DNA from: Flavobacterium luteolum
GTDB taxonomy: Bacteria > Bacteroidota > Bacteroidia > Flavobacteriales > Flavobacteriaceae
DNA length: 64,000 bases
Reading direction: 5' to 3'
NCBI RefSeq assembly: GCF_027111275.1
Contig: NZ_CP114286.1
Coordinates: 682,001 to 746,000 of the forward strand
Shown: positions 53,301 to 61,136 of the stretch, piece after piece
How positions within the stretch are numbered: the stretch's first letter is position 1
Layout of the letters: each line of letters opens with the position of its first letter
Notes under the pieces: generated by a model
What the model saw: only the letters and a program-made list of their open reading frames with translations
Database searches by the model: none
What the model was told of the DNA's origin: nothing
Made by a program: the position numbers and the translations under genes

Positions 53301-53488
53301 CTAAACTTTCCATCCATGTCTGTGCTCGTTGATCGACTTGTTCCTTTCACAATTACGTTGGCTCCCGGAATTGATAATTTAGCTGCATCGGTAACGGTTC
53401 CTGTAACCGTTTTTTCTTGCGCATAGCCCGATGAGTACAACAGTACCAATAAGGCTATAGTCAGCAAAAGATTAAGCTTGTTTTTCAT
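50345..53488 (-). CDS. SusC/RagA-family TonB-linked outer-membrane importer
   Basis: 1047 aa with a Sec signal (1-23), carboxypeptidase-regulatory-like domain (about 28-100), plug with the family sequence LNEVVVIGYGTQKKKLTTGA, then SNGVVIITTKKGKKGKPQFT, and a C-terminal barrel ending NVNFN. It imports oligosaccharides captured by SusD, using TonB energy. It heads the susCD operon behind a 10-bp direct-repeat operator and a -7 element TAAATTTG. The substrate is inferred from neighbouring enzymes as rhamnogalacturonan I fragments. Confidence 0.96.
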   Translation of the reverse strand: MKNKLNLLLTIALLVLLYSSGYAQEKTVTGTVTDAAKLSIPGANVIVKGTSRSTSTDMDGKFSIAAAPGETLLFSFIGFVKQEVKIGAATNYTISLEAESANLNEVVVIGYGTQKKKLTTGAISGIKTENFTERPISRIDQGLIGQVAGVRVKQTTGLPGQPFSIEIRGAGSITAGNEPLYVIDGFPIYTEGSNSNGAFSNGSPLDNMNPNDVASIEVLKDASAAAIYGSRASNGVVIITTKKGKKGKPQFTFNTYGGVNKEANRVDMLSAQGWIDRAKVMIDSQWVGSGIAGASASQTTAERIATYNAVNPTAPLIPSNSRYYTYLHDDRWDMPGHPGLDYIDWQDKVFRTGEFSNYQLTASGATDAVNYYVSANYQKNTGYIVGTDYSLFSARANIDIKLSENFKMGINLAPSYSIKNDPGVEGKDNTLFKALTATPVFESTENAKGEKYTTRYMWGSSTTNMLNALARTGRNSMYRNLISAYASYQFAKSFNLKSTINFDNSDNVNESYTPNDVIASIRGAYNTYRRQNLVNENTLTYDRTFGSHSVNVLLGQSFNSYDITRSTMSSGALYNSSTIETLPAGSIGSTNAEKNTLLSFFSRIQYNFKEKYIIAGSIRRDGSSKFGADRRWGTFSSLSLGWRIKQEAFLQDVDWLTELKLRASTGVNGSNNIGSYAQYATLGTFNYSIGGAAAAGQGASSIPNPSLHWEESKSVDFGLDFGFIKNRLSGTFELYRKTNNELLLRVPIPSDSGFPTYQTNIGEVQNQGWEFELNSLNVKTGNFEWRTSANISHNENKVLALGPDQSKIEISNSFDGGVPFIKLEVGKPMYTIFGLKQNGVVTQADIDAGGTTIGGNKLVLGDPRYVDQNGDKKINSEDRVDLGNPTPKYTWGITNTFKYKDLDLSVLVQGQNGGTVYGLTGRAIDRTGMGSVENSLSVDPAVRGNWRTSFGYQANSDWLYKSDYVSVRSISIGYNLRQALKGISRINNARLYVTGENWFYWNKYRVGFNPEAVNTSASSNSDFAVPVDYGGAPLAKSLVIGLNVNFN

Positions 53489-53522
53489 AAAATTTAGTTT
53501 TGGTTAGTTAATTAGTCTAACT

Positions 53523-53568
53523 CAAATTTATCTAGAAGCCTTTTCCACAGTATCCTGTAGTATCCTGT
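53523..53568 (-). promoter_or_regulatory. susC promoter with tandem 10-bp operator
   Basis: The plus strand carries AGTATCCTGTAGTATCCTGT (53549-53568), two identical 10-bp units in tandem. Read on the minus strand, an 18-bp gap follows and then TAAATTTG (53523-53530). A tandem 10-bp period places both half-sites on one helix face, as for AraC-type activators. Confidence 0.8.
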
Positions 53569-53794
53569 TAACTTTCAATATCTTATATTTTATTTTAAGT
53601 TTTGATTAACAGAAAATACGCACAACTACCTGATTTACAAGCTTTAATTCGTTGCGAAATCAAAAATTACAGTATCAAAAATTTTATTAAATTATTTTTG
53701 AAGTATTAATATTTAATTACATAAAAAAATATTAATTATACAACAAATAAGTGTAAATTTTACACATTTAATTTTAAGCCATTTTTAAATAAAA

Positions 53795-53840
53795 ACAGGA
53801 TGCTACAGGATAGCTTTTAAAATCGCTCCCTCTACTTTTA
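53795..53840 (+). promoter_or_regulatory. GH106 promoter with tandem 10-bp operator
   Basis: ACAGGATGCTACAGGATAGC (53795-53814) is the same operator in the opposite orientation to the susC copy. Exactly 18 bp later is TACTTTTA (53833-53840), a near match to TAnnTTTG. The remaining AT-rich spacer 53569-53794 holds one ACTACCTGATTT motif also seen at 39504-39516. Confidence 0.72.
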
Positions 53841-53928
53841 CTTTAATACCAAGACAATCTATCGTATTTTTTAAACCTAAAAAGTAGGAAAGAAACTATT
53901 TTTACAAAAGTCAAATACGGCATAAATA

Positions 53929-56715
53929 ATGAAAAGATTCTGCTTAATAACACTATTGCTTTTCTCTTTTTTTCAGGCTAATTCGCAAGAAAAAAATAAA
54001 TCCCCATGGCCAAACTCTACCAACCTGAATCAGCCTTGGGCGCGTTGGTGGTGGATGGGAAGTGCAGTAGATAAACCTAACTTAAAAAGAAGCCTTATTG
54101 ATTTTCATCACGCTGGAATTGGCGGAGTTGAAATCACACCAATCTATGGCGTAAAAGGAGAAGAAAATAACTTTATCGATTATTTATCTCCAAAATGGCT
54201 GGACATGTTAGATTACACCATTCGCGTTTCAGATAGTTTAAAAATGCAGGTCGATATGGTTTTAGGAACTGGATGGCCTTATGGAGGATCGCACGTAACA
54301 TTGAATCATGCTGCAACTAAACTTATAGTCGAAAAATATCAGGTTAAAAAAAATGAAACATTCAATCGCAACATTATAGTCAATACCAAAGGGAAAAATC
54401 CAGCAGAATTATTGTATGTGGTAGCCTACGGAAGTGACGGATCTATTGTTGATTTGACAAATGATCTTAAAAACAAAAAGACAAATGTAAACGATAAAGG
54501 TCTTGAAGGTTCAAGTATTAAATTACCCAGTAATCTACAACCCAATCTACTAAACTGGAAAGCAAAAAAAACAGATTATACCATCTACGCCATATTTAGC
54601 GGAAAAACAGGACAGCAGGTAAAAAGAGCGGCTCCCGGCGGAAACGGATATACGCTAGATCACTATTCCACAGAAGCTTTAAAAGCTTATGTTGCTCCGT
54701 TTAATGATGCTTTCAAAGGTAGAGAGGGAAAAATAAGAGCTATTTTTAATGACAGTTTTGAGGTCTACGGAACCGATTTTACTCCCAACTTTTTTGATGA
54801 GTTTAAAAACTTGCGTGGTTACGATTTAAAGAAAGAACTTTCTGTTTTATTGAATGAAACCGACAATGAAGAAGGTAACAGAGTCAGAAGCGATTATCGT
54901 CAGACTATTTCTGATTTGCTGCTTAATAAATTTGATAAATCTTGGACTAACTGGGCACATTCTAAAAACTTCAAAACAAAACTTCAGGCACATGGCTCTC
55001 CAGGAAATTTAATCGATTTGTATGCTTCTGCAGATATTCCAGAATGCGAAACATTTGGCTCTATGCCGTTTGATATTCCGGGTTTGAGACGTGATAAAGA
55101 GGACATTCGCGAAGGAGATGCTGATCCTGTTATGCTGAAATTCTCTTCGTCTGCAGCTCATATTTCTGGTAAAAACCTAGTATCCTCAGAAACGTTTACT
55201 TGGCTGAGAGAACATTTTAAAACGGCATTATCACAATGCAAACCTGAAGCTGAAGATTTAATGATAAATGGTGTCAATCATATTTTTCTGCATGGATCGA
55301 CTTATTCTCCAGACCGCGCCGTTTGGCCAGGATGGCAATTTTATGCATCGGTAAATTTTAATTCGAATAATACAATTTGGGAAGATGCACCTGCTCTTTT
55401 CTCTTATATTTCAAATTGCCAATCTCTTTTACAACAAGGAAAAGCAGATAACGAAATTTTATTGTACTGGCCGATTTTTGATGCCTGGGACAAATACCAA
55501 AATGGAACTTTATTTTTCCAATTCAAAATTCATTCGCTATCAGAATGGCTTCACGGAACTTCTTTTTATGACACCACAAAAAACCTGATCAAAAAAGGAT
55601 ACAGTACCGATTTTATTTCGGACAATTTTATAGCTCAAGCTAAAGTGGTAAATGGAAACATCATTTTATCAGGCGGAAGTTATAAATCCTTGATTGTTCC
55701 AGTATGTAAAAAAATGCCATTAGAAACACTTCAAAAATTAATTGAATTGAAAAAAGCAGGCGCAAGCGTTATATTTGAAGGTTTACCAGAGTCTGTTCCT
55801 GGATTATATGATTACAAAAATCGAGAACAAAAGCTCAAAAAAATACTATTAGACAATCAATCTCTAGTTTCGTCTGAAGACATTTTCAAAGCTTTAGAAA
55901 ACAAAAATATTAAACCCGAAAGTCTTGTAAATACTGGATTAAAATTCATTAGAAGAGATATTGACGGAGAAAAAATATATTATATCGTCAATCATACCAA
56001 AGAAACAATAGATGATTTTATTCCGATTGAGATTGCAGATAAGGAAGTCCTTATTTTAGATCCGTTAACTAAGGAATACGGAAATGCCATTGTCCATAAA
56101 AAAGACCACAATACATTTGTAAAACTAAAAATTGAGCCTGGCCAATCTTTCTTTTTAAAGACAGAAAAAATCGCATCTCAAAAAAAATGGCTTTACTATG
56201 AATCTGATTCTAAAACATTTCCATTGCAAGGAGATTGGAAAATTACTTTTGATAAAGGCGGACCAAAATTACCTCAAAGTACTGTTGTTTCTAATTTAGA
56301 ATCGTGGACAAAATTAAATCCAGATGCTGAAGCTTTTTCTGGCTCTGCAACTTATACGCTTCAGTTTGAAAATCCCAACCCTACAGTACAAAACTGGAGT
56401 TTAAATCTGGGGGACGTTCGCGAAAGCGCAAAAATTTGGATCAACAATGAATTTGTCGGCACACTTTGGTCAATTCCATATAAACTGCAGATTAAAAATC
56501 TAAAATCAGGGAAGAACACCTTGAAAATTCAAGTGACCAATCTTCCTGCCAATAGAATTAGAGATATGGAGCTGAAAGGTAAAGAATGGAAAATTTTCTA
56601 CGAAATAAATATGGTGGATAAAGATTATAAAAAATTTGATGCCACAAAATGGAATCCGATGCTATCAGGACTTTTAGGCCCTGTAACGCTAACTCCTCTG
56701 AAAGAACAAAACTAA
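53929..56715 (+). CDS. Glycoside hydrolase family 106 (alpha-L-rhamnosidase)
   Basis: 928 aa with a Sec signal (MKRFCLITLLLFSFFQANSQ). The GH106 opening NQPWARWWWMGSAVDKPNLK, then RSLIDFHHAGIGGVEITPIY and LGTGWPYGGSHVTLNHAATK are present. The catalytic barrel includes SETFTWLREHFKTALSQCKP and NGVNHIFLHGSTYSPDRAVW. A C-terminal galactose-binding-like beta-sandwich follows (about 790-925, GDVRESAKIWINNEFVGTLW). It removes terminal alpha-L-rhamnose from rhamnogalacturonan fragments, by inversion in characterised members. First gene of a two-gene unit with GH105. Confidence 0.93.
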   Translation: MKRFCLITLLLFSFFQANSQEKNKSPWPNSTNLNQPWARWWWMGSAVDKPNLKRSLIDFHHAGIGGVEITPIYGVKGEENNFIDYLSPKWLDMLDYTIRVSDSLKMQVDMVLGTGWPYGGSHVTLNHAATKLIVEKYQVKKNETFNRNIIVNTKGKNPAELLYVVAYGSDGSIVDLTNDLKNKKTNVNDKGLEGSSIKLPSNLQPNLLNWKAKKTDYTIYAIFSGKTGQQVKRAAPGGNGYTLDHYSTEALKAYVAPFNDAFKGREGKIRAIFNDSFEVYGTDFTPNFFDEFKNLRGYDLKKELSVLLNETDNEEGNRVRSDYRQTISDLLLNKFDKSWTNWAHSKNFKTKLQAHGSPGNLIDLYASADIPECETFGSMPFDIPGLRRDKEDIREGDADPVMLKFSSSAAHISGKNLVSSETFTWLREHFKTALSQCKPEAEDLMINGVNHIFLHGSTYSPDRAVWPGWQFYASVNFNSNNTIWEDAPALFSYISNCQSLLQQGKADNEILLYWPIFDAWDKYQNGTLFFQFKIHSLSEWLHGTSFYDTTKNLIKKGYSTDFISDNFIAQAKVVNGNIILSGGSYKSLIVPVCKKMPLETLQKLIELKKAGASVIFEGLPESVPGLYDYKNREQKLKKILLDNQSLVSSEDIFKALENKNIKPESLVNTGLKFIRRDIDGEKIYYIVNHTKETIDDFIPIEIADKEVLILDPLTKEYGNAIVHKKDHNTFVKLKIEPGQSFFLKTEKIASQKKWLYYESDSKTFPLQGDWKITFDKGGPKLPQSTVVSNLESWTKLNPDAEAFSGSATYTLQFENPNPTVQNWSLNLGDVRESAKIWINNEFVGTLWSIPYKLQIKNLKSGKNTLKIQVTNLPANRIRDMELKGKEWKIFYEINMVDKDYKKFDATKWNPMLSGLLGPVTLTPLKEQN

Positions 56716-56731
56716 CAGCCAAAAATAAAAA

Positions 56732-57859
56732 ATGAAGAAATTACTATTACTCTCCGCACTTTCTATTTTTTCTATAAAAAGTCTGTCCGCACAAGATTTA
56801 ACGGATAAGAAGCAAATTCTAAAGCAGATGATTCTTGCCAATGATTATTTTATGCAGAAATGGCCAGACACTGGAAAAACGATTATAACCAATAAGGAAA
56901 GATCAAGCAATATCTGGACTCGCGCTGTTTATTATGAAGGTTTAATGGCGCTTCATGAGATTTTTCCAAAAGATACATATTGTGATTATGCTTACGCTTG
57001 GGCTGAATTTCACAAATGGGGATTCAACAGTGGCAACACAACTCGAAATGCCGACAATTACTGCGCCGCGCAAACGTATATTGATTTGTATAATTTGGAG
57101 CCTGAATCGAAAAAACTAAAAAATACAAAAATAAATATCAATATGCTGCTCAACACCCCTCAAATCAATGATTGGTCGTGGATCGATGCTATACAAATGG
57201 GAATGCCGGTTTTTGCGAAATTGGGTGTTTTAGAAAAAGATAATCGCTATTTTGAGAAAATGTATGATATGTATATGTATTCAAGAAATAAACATGGAGA
57301 CAACGGACTTTACAACGCGAAAGAAGGTTTATGGTGGCGTGATGCCGATTTTGATCCTCCGTATAAAGAACCGAATGGTAAAAATTGTTATTGGAGCCGC
57401 GGAAATGGTTGGGTAATTGCCGCTTTGGCAAAAGTACTGGCTATAATTCCAGAAAATGCGCCTCACAGAGAACAATATGTAAAAGATTTAAAAGCAATGG
57501 CGACAGCGCTGGTGCCGATTCAGAGAGCTGATGGTTTTTGGAATGTCAGTCTTCATGATTCGACCAATTTTGGAGGAAAAGAAACTTCTGGAACTGCACT
57601 ATTTGTATATGGAATGGCATACGGCGTAAATAACGGAATTCTAAAAAAAGAAACGTATTTACCTGTAATTGAAAAAGCTTGGAAAGCAATAACAACAGAA
57701 AGTCTTCACGAAAATGGTTTTTTAGGTTATCTGCAGTCAACAGGAAAAGAACCTAAAGACGGACAACCGCTTTCTTACGATAAAATACCCGATTTTGAAG
57801 ATTATGGTTTAGGATGTTTTCTGCTTGCTGGTTCTGAAATTTATAAAATGAAGAATTAA
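56732..57859 (+). CDS. Unsaturated rhamnogalacturonyl hydrolase (GH105)
   Basis: 375 aa with a Sec signal (1-20), (alpha/alpha)6 barrel. Characteristic blocks are NDWSWIDAIQMGMPVFAKLG with the catalytic Asp, CYWSRGNGWVIAALAKVLAI, and HDSTNFGGKETSGTALFVYG. It removes the 4,5-unsaturated galacturonate left by PL11, completing lyase product breakdown with GH106. It begins 16 bp after the GH106 stop. A shared hairpin terminator follows. Confidence 0.93.
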   Translation: MKKLLLLSALSIFSIKSLSAQDLTDKKQILKQMILANDYFMQKWPDTGKTIITNKERSSNIWTRAVYYEGLMALHEIFPKDTYCDYAYAWAEFHKWGFNSGNTTRNADNYCAAQTYIDLYNLEPESKKLKNTKININMLLNTPQINDWSWIDAIQMGMPVFAKLGVLEKDNRYFEKMYDMYMYSRNKHGDNGLYNAKEGLWWRDADFDPPYKEPNGKNCYWSRGNGWVIAALAKVLAIIPENAPHREQYVKDLKAMATALVPIQRADGFWNVSLHDSTNFGGKETSGTALFVYGMAYGVNNGILKKETYLPVIEKAWKAITTESLHENGFLGYLQSTGKEPKDGQPLSYDKIPDFEDYGLGCFLLAGSEIYKMKN

Positions 57860-57870
57860 AATAGTTTTAA

Positions 57871-57914
57871 AAACCCGACAGTCCAGAAACTTGGAGATAA
57901 AACCTGTCGGGTTT
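57871..57914. terminator. Hairpin between GH105 and aminotransferase genes
   Basis: AAACCCGACA/TGTCGGGTTT 10-bp stem with a 24-nt loop between convergent genes. The right arm AAAACCTGTCGGGTTT is identical in sequence to the hairpin arm at 4823-4838, so both belong to one dispersed family. Confidence 0.7.
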
Positions 57915-57933
57915 AATACTTAACTAACTATAC

Positions 57934-59406
57934 TTAAACTAACTTAAACCATTCATTTACTTCTCTTGCGATGGTATCTTTAATTTCCGGATTCTCAAAT
58001 TCATTCGAAACTGGATTATATTCATAATCTTTTTTCCATTTCTTATAATTTACAGCTACTTTTTCAATCGCATCGCAGATATAAAAAAGCTCTTCATTGG
58101 TTGTAATTGGATGCAGTGATAAACGAACCCAACCTGGCTTATTGGTCTGATTTCGTTGCAATAATTCATTTGTAATTTTTGCCGATTTCTTTTCATTGAT
58201 ATTAAACAAATAATGTGCATAAGTACTTGCACACGACCAGCCTCCACGTACCTGAATTCCGAAACGGTCATTTAAAAGCCTAACGATTAAATTGTAATGA
58301 ATATCTTCAATTACAAATGAAACACAGCCAATTCGCTCTGTGGTTAAATCTCCCAAAATAGATAATCCTTGTACTTTTTGAAGTCTTGAAAAACAAAGAT
58401 CAAGCAGTTCTTTCTCTCTTTCCCTAATTTTCTCCACACCCATTTGCTCTTTTAATTCTAAAGCCAACGCCGTTCTAATAACTTGCAGAAAACCTGGAGT
58501 TCCACCATCTTCTCTCACTTCTATCACATCACTGTAACAATATTTCCCTAACGGATTAGTCCATTTTACATTTCCTCCGCCTGGATTATCTGGAAAATCA
58601 GATTGGTATAATTTTTCATTAAAAACCAAAATACCGCAGGTTCCTGGTCCGCCTAAAAATTTATGTGGCGAAAAGAAAATTGCGTCCAATTGTTCGTCTG
58701 GATCTTTTGGATGCATATCAATTTTAACATACGGCGCCGAAGCTGCAAAATCTACAAAACAAAGTCCGCCGTTTTGATGCATGATTTTGGCCAATTCATG
58801 ATAAGGCGTAATAATTCCGGTAACATTCGAACAAGCTGTAAACGAACCAATTTTCAAACTTCTGTCTGCATATTTTTTAATTGTTGCAGCAAGAACTTTT
58901 GGGTCAACCAAATTATTCTCATCAGGTGGCAAAATCACAACTTCGGCATTGGTTTCATACCACGAAACCTGATTAGAATGATGCTCCATATGTGTGATGA
59001 AAACGACAGGTCTGTCTTCTTCAGATTTTGTTCGAAGCGCCATAATACGCTGCAGTTTCGATAAAGCTGCCGTCATACCGCTTCCTGTAGTTACTAAAAC
59101 ATCAGATTCATTTGCATTAACCGATTTTTTAATAATATCTCTTGCATGCTGATAGGCATAAGTAGAGGTTTTTCCTGTCTGACTTGAAAGTGAATGCGTA
59201 TTGGCAATCATTGGACCAATTTTATTGAGCATTATATCTTCGATTGGATGGTATAATCTTCCGCTGGCAACCCAGTCTGCATAAACTAAATTTTGTTCTC
59301 CGTAAACCGATTCGAAAGTATGGTCAATTCCTACTGTATTTTCTCTAAACTTAGAGAAGTAACACTCAGGTTCTGTTGGTTTTGTTGTTGGCTCAATAGC
59401 ATTCAT
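57934..59406 (-). CDS. Class V aminotransferase / cysteine desulfurase-like PLP enzyme
   Basis: 490-aa cytoplasmic PLP enzyme. The cofactor lysine is K249 in FFSPHKFLGGPGT, and D219 (CFVDFAASAPY) contacts the pyridine nitrogen. THMEHHSNQVSWYETNAEV is a SufS/CsdA-like block. The desulfurase active cysteine near the C-terminus cannot be assigned with certainty: C396 (GWSCASTYAHYLF) is the best candidate by position. No Suf genes are adjacent, so it could instead be a selenocysteine lyase-like or isopenicillin-epimerase-like enzyme. Monocistronic as far as visible, downstream of a TlpA-like gene on the same strand. Confidence 0.82.
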   Translation of the reverse strand: MNAIEPTTKPTEPECYFSKFRENTVGIDHTFESVYGEQNLVYADWVASGRLYHPIEDIMLNKIGPMIANTHSLSSQTGKTSTYAYQHARDIIKKSVNANESDVLVTTGSGMTAALSKLQRIMALRTKSEEDRPVVFITHMEHHSNQVSWYETNAEVVILPPDENNLVDPKVLAATIKKYADRSLKIGSFTACSNVTGIITPYHELAKIMHQNGGLCFVDFAASAPYVKIDMHPKDPDEQLDAIFFSPHKFLGGPGTCGILVFNEKLYQSDFPDNPGGGNVKWTNPLGKYCYSDVIEVREDGGTPGFLQVIRTALALELKEQMGVEKIREREKELLDLCFSRLQKVQGLSILGDLTTERIGCVSFVIEDIHYNLIVRLLNDRFGIQVRGGWSCASTYAHYLFNINEKKSAKITNELLQRNQTNKPGWVRLSLHPITTNEELFYICDAIEKVAVNYKKWKKDYEYNPVSNEFENPEIKDTIAREVNEWFKLV

Positions 59407-59460
59407 ATCCTATATCATTTTAATTAACTAAATTGTATTTGCAAGTGTTTTATTCTTCTT

Positions 59461-59564
59461 TTTGTCATTTCGAAGGAGGAGAAATCACACATGTAACTCG
59501 ACAAAGATTGACGACTTTCTATATGGATTCTCTAGTGTGATTCCTCGTTCCTCGGAATGACAAG
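59461..59564. repeat. Dispersed inverted repeat (GTCATTTCGAAGGA family)
   Basis: 30-bp arms at 59461-59490 and 59535-59564 are imperfect inverted copies (TTGTCATTTCGAAGGAGG against CCTCGGAATGACAAG). It differs from the GTCGAAG family. From memory it is common in flavobacterial spacers. It may terminate the TlpA gene transcript. Confidence 0.6.
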
Positions 59565-59580
59565 ATTGCGTATTTCTTTA

Positions 59581-60570
59581 TTAAATTTTATTCTCTAAAA
59601 GTCTTTTTAGCGTAGCTTGCAATTCTTCTCCGTGCAGGTTTTTGGCAACGATTATTCCTTTAGAATCTACTAAATAATTCCCCGGAATAGCTCTAACTCC
59701 ATATAATTTGGCAACGGCACTGTTCCAGAAAAGTAAGTCAGAAACATGTGTCCAGGTTAAATTATCATCCTTGATTCCTTTAATCCAGTTTTCTTTCTTT
59801 TTATCTAGAGAAATCCCTACGATGTTGAATCCTTTATCATGAAATTCTTTGTAAGCAGCCACAATATTCGGATTTTCTCTTCGGCATGGACCGCACCAAG
59901 AAGCCCAAAAATCGACCAAAGTGTACCCTTTTAAATTATCATAAAGGCGAACTGGCTTTCCGTCAGGATCATTGGCTGTAAAATCAGGGGCTTTTTTACC
60001 TACTGCTAATCCGTCTAAAACAATAGCCAACTCTTTTAATTCTTTCACGTAAGTAGTATTCTGAAGACTTTTATCCAGCAGAGCAATATTTTGTGTAATC
60101 TGCTCTGGCGTTAATCTATAAGACCAGTTTCTGTACAATACATAAGCAGAAACAATAGATTTTGGATTTTCTGTTATGAATTTGCTGATTTCTACATCTT
60201 TGCCCTTTTTGTAGGTTTCGAATAAATCTTGAGAAGCCGAACCTTCAACTACAGAAGCGGTATAATATTTCTTTGGACTCAGTTTTACCGAAATTGGATC
60301 TTTTTCAAGGAAAACATATAAAGGCGAGCTTTCTGTATTGACGCTTAAACCGTATAATTCTGGTGTTTTTACTTTTGTTTTAAAACTAAAATTTCCATCT
60401 TTTACCTTTGCCGAATCTATCTTAGTAAACATTTTATTGTGAAACTTCTGCAAGTAAACATATTGTGCCACTGTATCGACAACAGTTCCTTTTAATTGTA
60501 AATTACTTTCCTGCGCCTGAGTTTGAACGGCTCCAAGAAACAAAGCAAAACCTAATAGTATTTTTTTCAT
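59581..60570 (-). CDS. TlpA-family thiol:disulfide oxidoreductase with DUF4369 domain
   Basis: 329 aa starting MKKILLGFALFLGAVQTQA. The frame is open further upstream, but the ATG at 60570 gives a clean signal peptide. Domains: N-terminal DUF4369 (about 22-125, LQLKGTVVDTVAQYVYLQKF) and C-terminal thioredoxin (about 190-329) with WASWCGPCRREN, active Cys pair CGPC, and a conserved cis-Pro (RAIPGNYLVD). It acts in the periplasm, probably anchored or soluble, in disulfide reduction. A SAM-I riboswitch lies 250 bp upstream on the same strand, which is unusual for this family. Confidence 0.88.
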   Translation of the reverse strand: MKKILLGFALFLGAVQTQAQESNLQLKGTVVDTVAQYVYLQKFHNKMFTKIDSAKVKDGNFSFKTKVKTPELYGLSVNTESSPLYVFLEKDPISVKLSPKKYYTASVVEGSASQDLFETYKKGKDVEISKFITENPKSIVSAYVLYRNWSYRLTPEQITQNIALLDKSLQNTTYVKELKELAIVLDGLAVGKKAPDFTANDPDGKPVRLYDNLKGYTLVDFWASWCGPCRRENPNIVAAYKEFHDKGFNIVGISLDKKKENWIKGIKDDNLTWTHVSDLLFWNSAVAKLYGVRAIPGNYLVDSKGIIVAKNLHGEELQATLKRLLENKI

Positions 60571-60681
60571 TTTATTTTTAGTTTTTAAGATTAGACAAAA
60601 GAATTTCAGGCCAATGCCAAAGGACATTAGCGGATTTTAATTATTTAAAGAAGGAAATTTGGTAGAACTAATCTATTCTCG

Positions 60682-60762
60682 CTAGAAAAAGGCAAAGCTG
60701 TTTTCTTCGAAAATGGAATTCAAAAGCTCATAACCTGCGTACAAAATTGTTTCTGCTTTCAT
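60682..60762 (-). CDS. 26-codon ORF directly after the SAM riboswitch
   Basis: It starts MKAETILYAGYELLNSIFEE, continues NSFAFF and stops. It begins 61 nt after the riboswitch, behind an A-rich stretch. It may be a small leader peptide, the truncated start of a lost gene, or chance. No methionine or SAM gene follows. Coding status is uncertain. Confidence 0.35.
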   Translation of the reverse strand: MKAETILYAGYELLNSIFEENSFAFF

Positions 60763-60822
60763 TTAAAAAAAATAAAGATTTAACGTTGATGAACTTAAAC
60801 AGATTTAAGGATGAAATCTTTT

Positions 60823-60919
60823 CTTATCTGCCCGCATAAAGCGGAAGGATTTAGCACCTTGTTCGGCAACAGGTTGCTAAGACGTCAATGGGCCTATTCC
60901 CTCAGTCTTTCTGGATAAG
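60823..60919 (-). ncRNA. SAM-I (S-box) riboswitch
   Basis: Read on the minus strand: CTTATCCAGAAAGACTGAGG, then GAATAGGCCCATTGACGTC, TTAGCAACC, TGTTGCCGAACAAGGTGCTAA and GCGGGCAGATAAG. P1 (CTTATC/GATAAG), the GAGGGA and GCAACC core blocks and the P3/P4 stems fit the SAM-I aptamer, which binds S-adenosylmethionine and usually switches off sulfur or methionine genes. A possible AT-only terminator stem (60774-60781 with 60815-60822, then a T run) follows. A strong promoter is directly upstream. Confidence 0.88.
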
Positions 60920-60943
60920 TATCATTTTATAATTTTTCTGATA

Positions 60944-60975
60944 CAAATATATATTAATTCTACCGAATTAGTCAA
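60944..60975 (-). promoter_or_regulatory. Promoter of the SAM riboswitch transcript
   Basis: Minus-strand TTG (60973-60975), 21 bp, TATATTTG (60944-60951), with the riboswitch starting about 25 bp later. Near-perfect Bacteroidota promoter. The spacer 60976-61136 holds nothing else. Confidence 0.8.
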
Positions 60976-61136
60976 GTTTAATTTGTGTTTTTTATTTTTT
61001 TATTAAAAAAAATAGCATTCACAAAAACACAACATTATAAAAATCAATAGATTAAAATAAATTTATTTTTATTTACAAACTCCTTTTTATAAAAGAAATT
61101 CATACTTTTTTTGCATGGAAAAGCAAAGTATTTTAC

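Noticed and set aside
60571..60627. N-terminal extension of the TlpA-like protein
   Set aside because: The ATG at 60570 gives a standard signal peptide; the extra residues (MSFGIGLKFFCLILKTKNK) would precede it without purpose.
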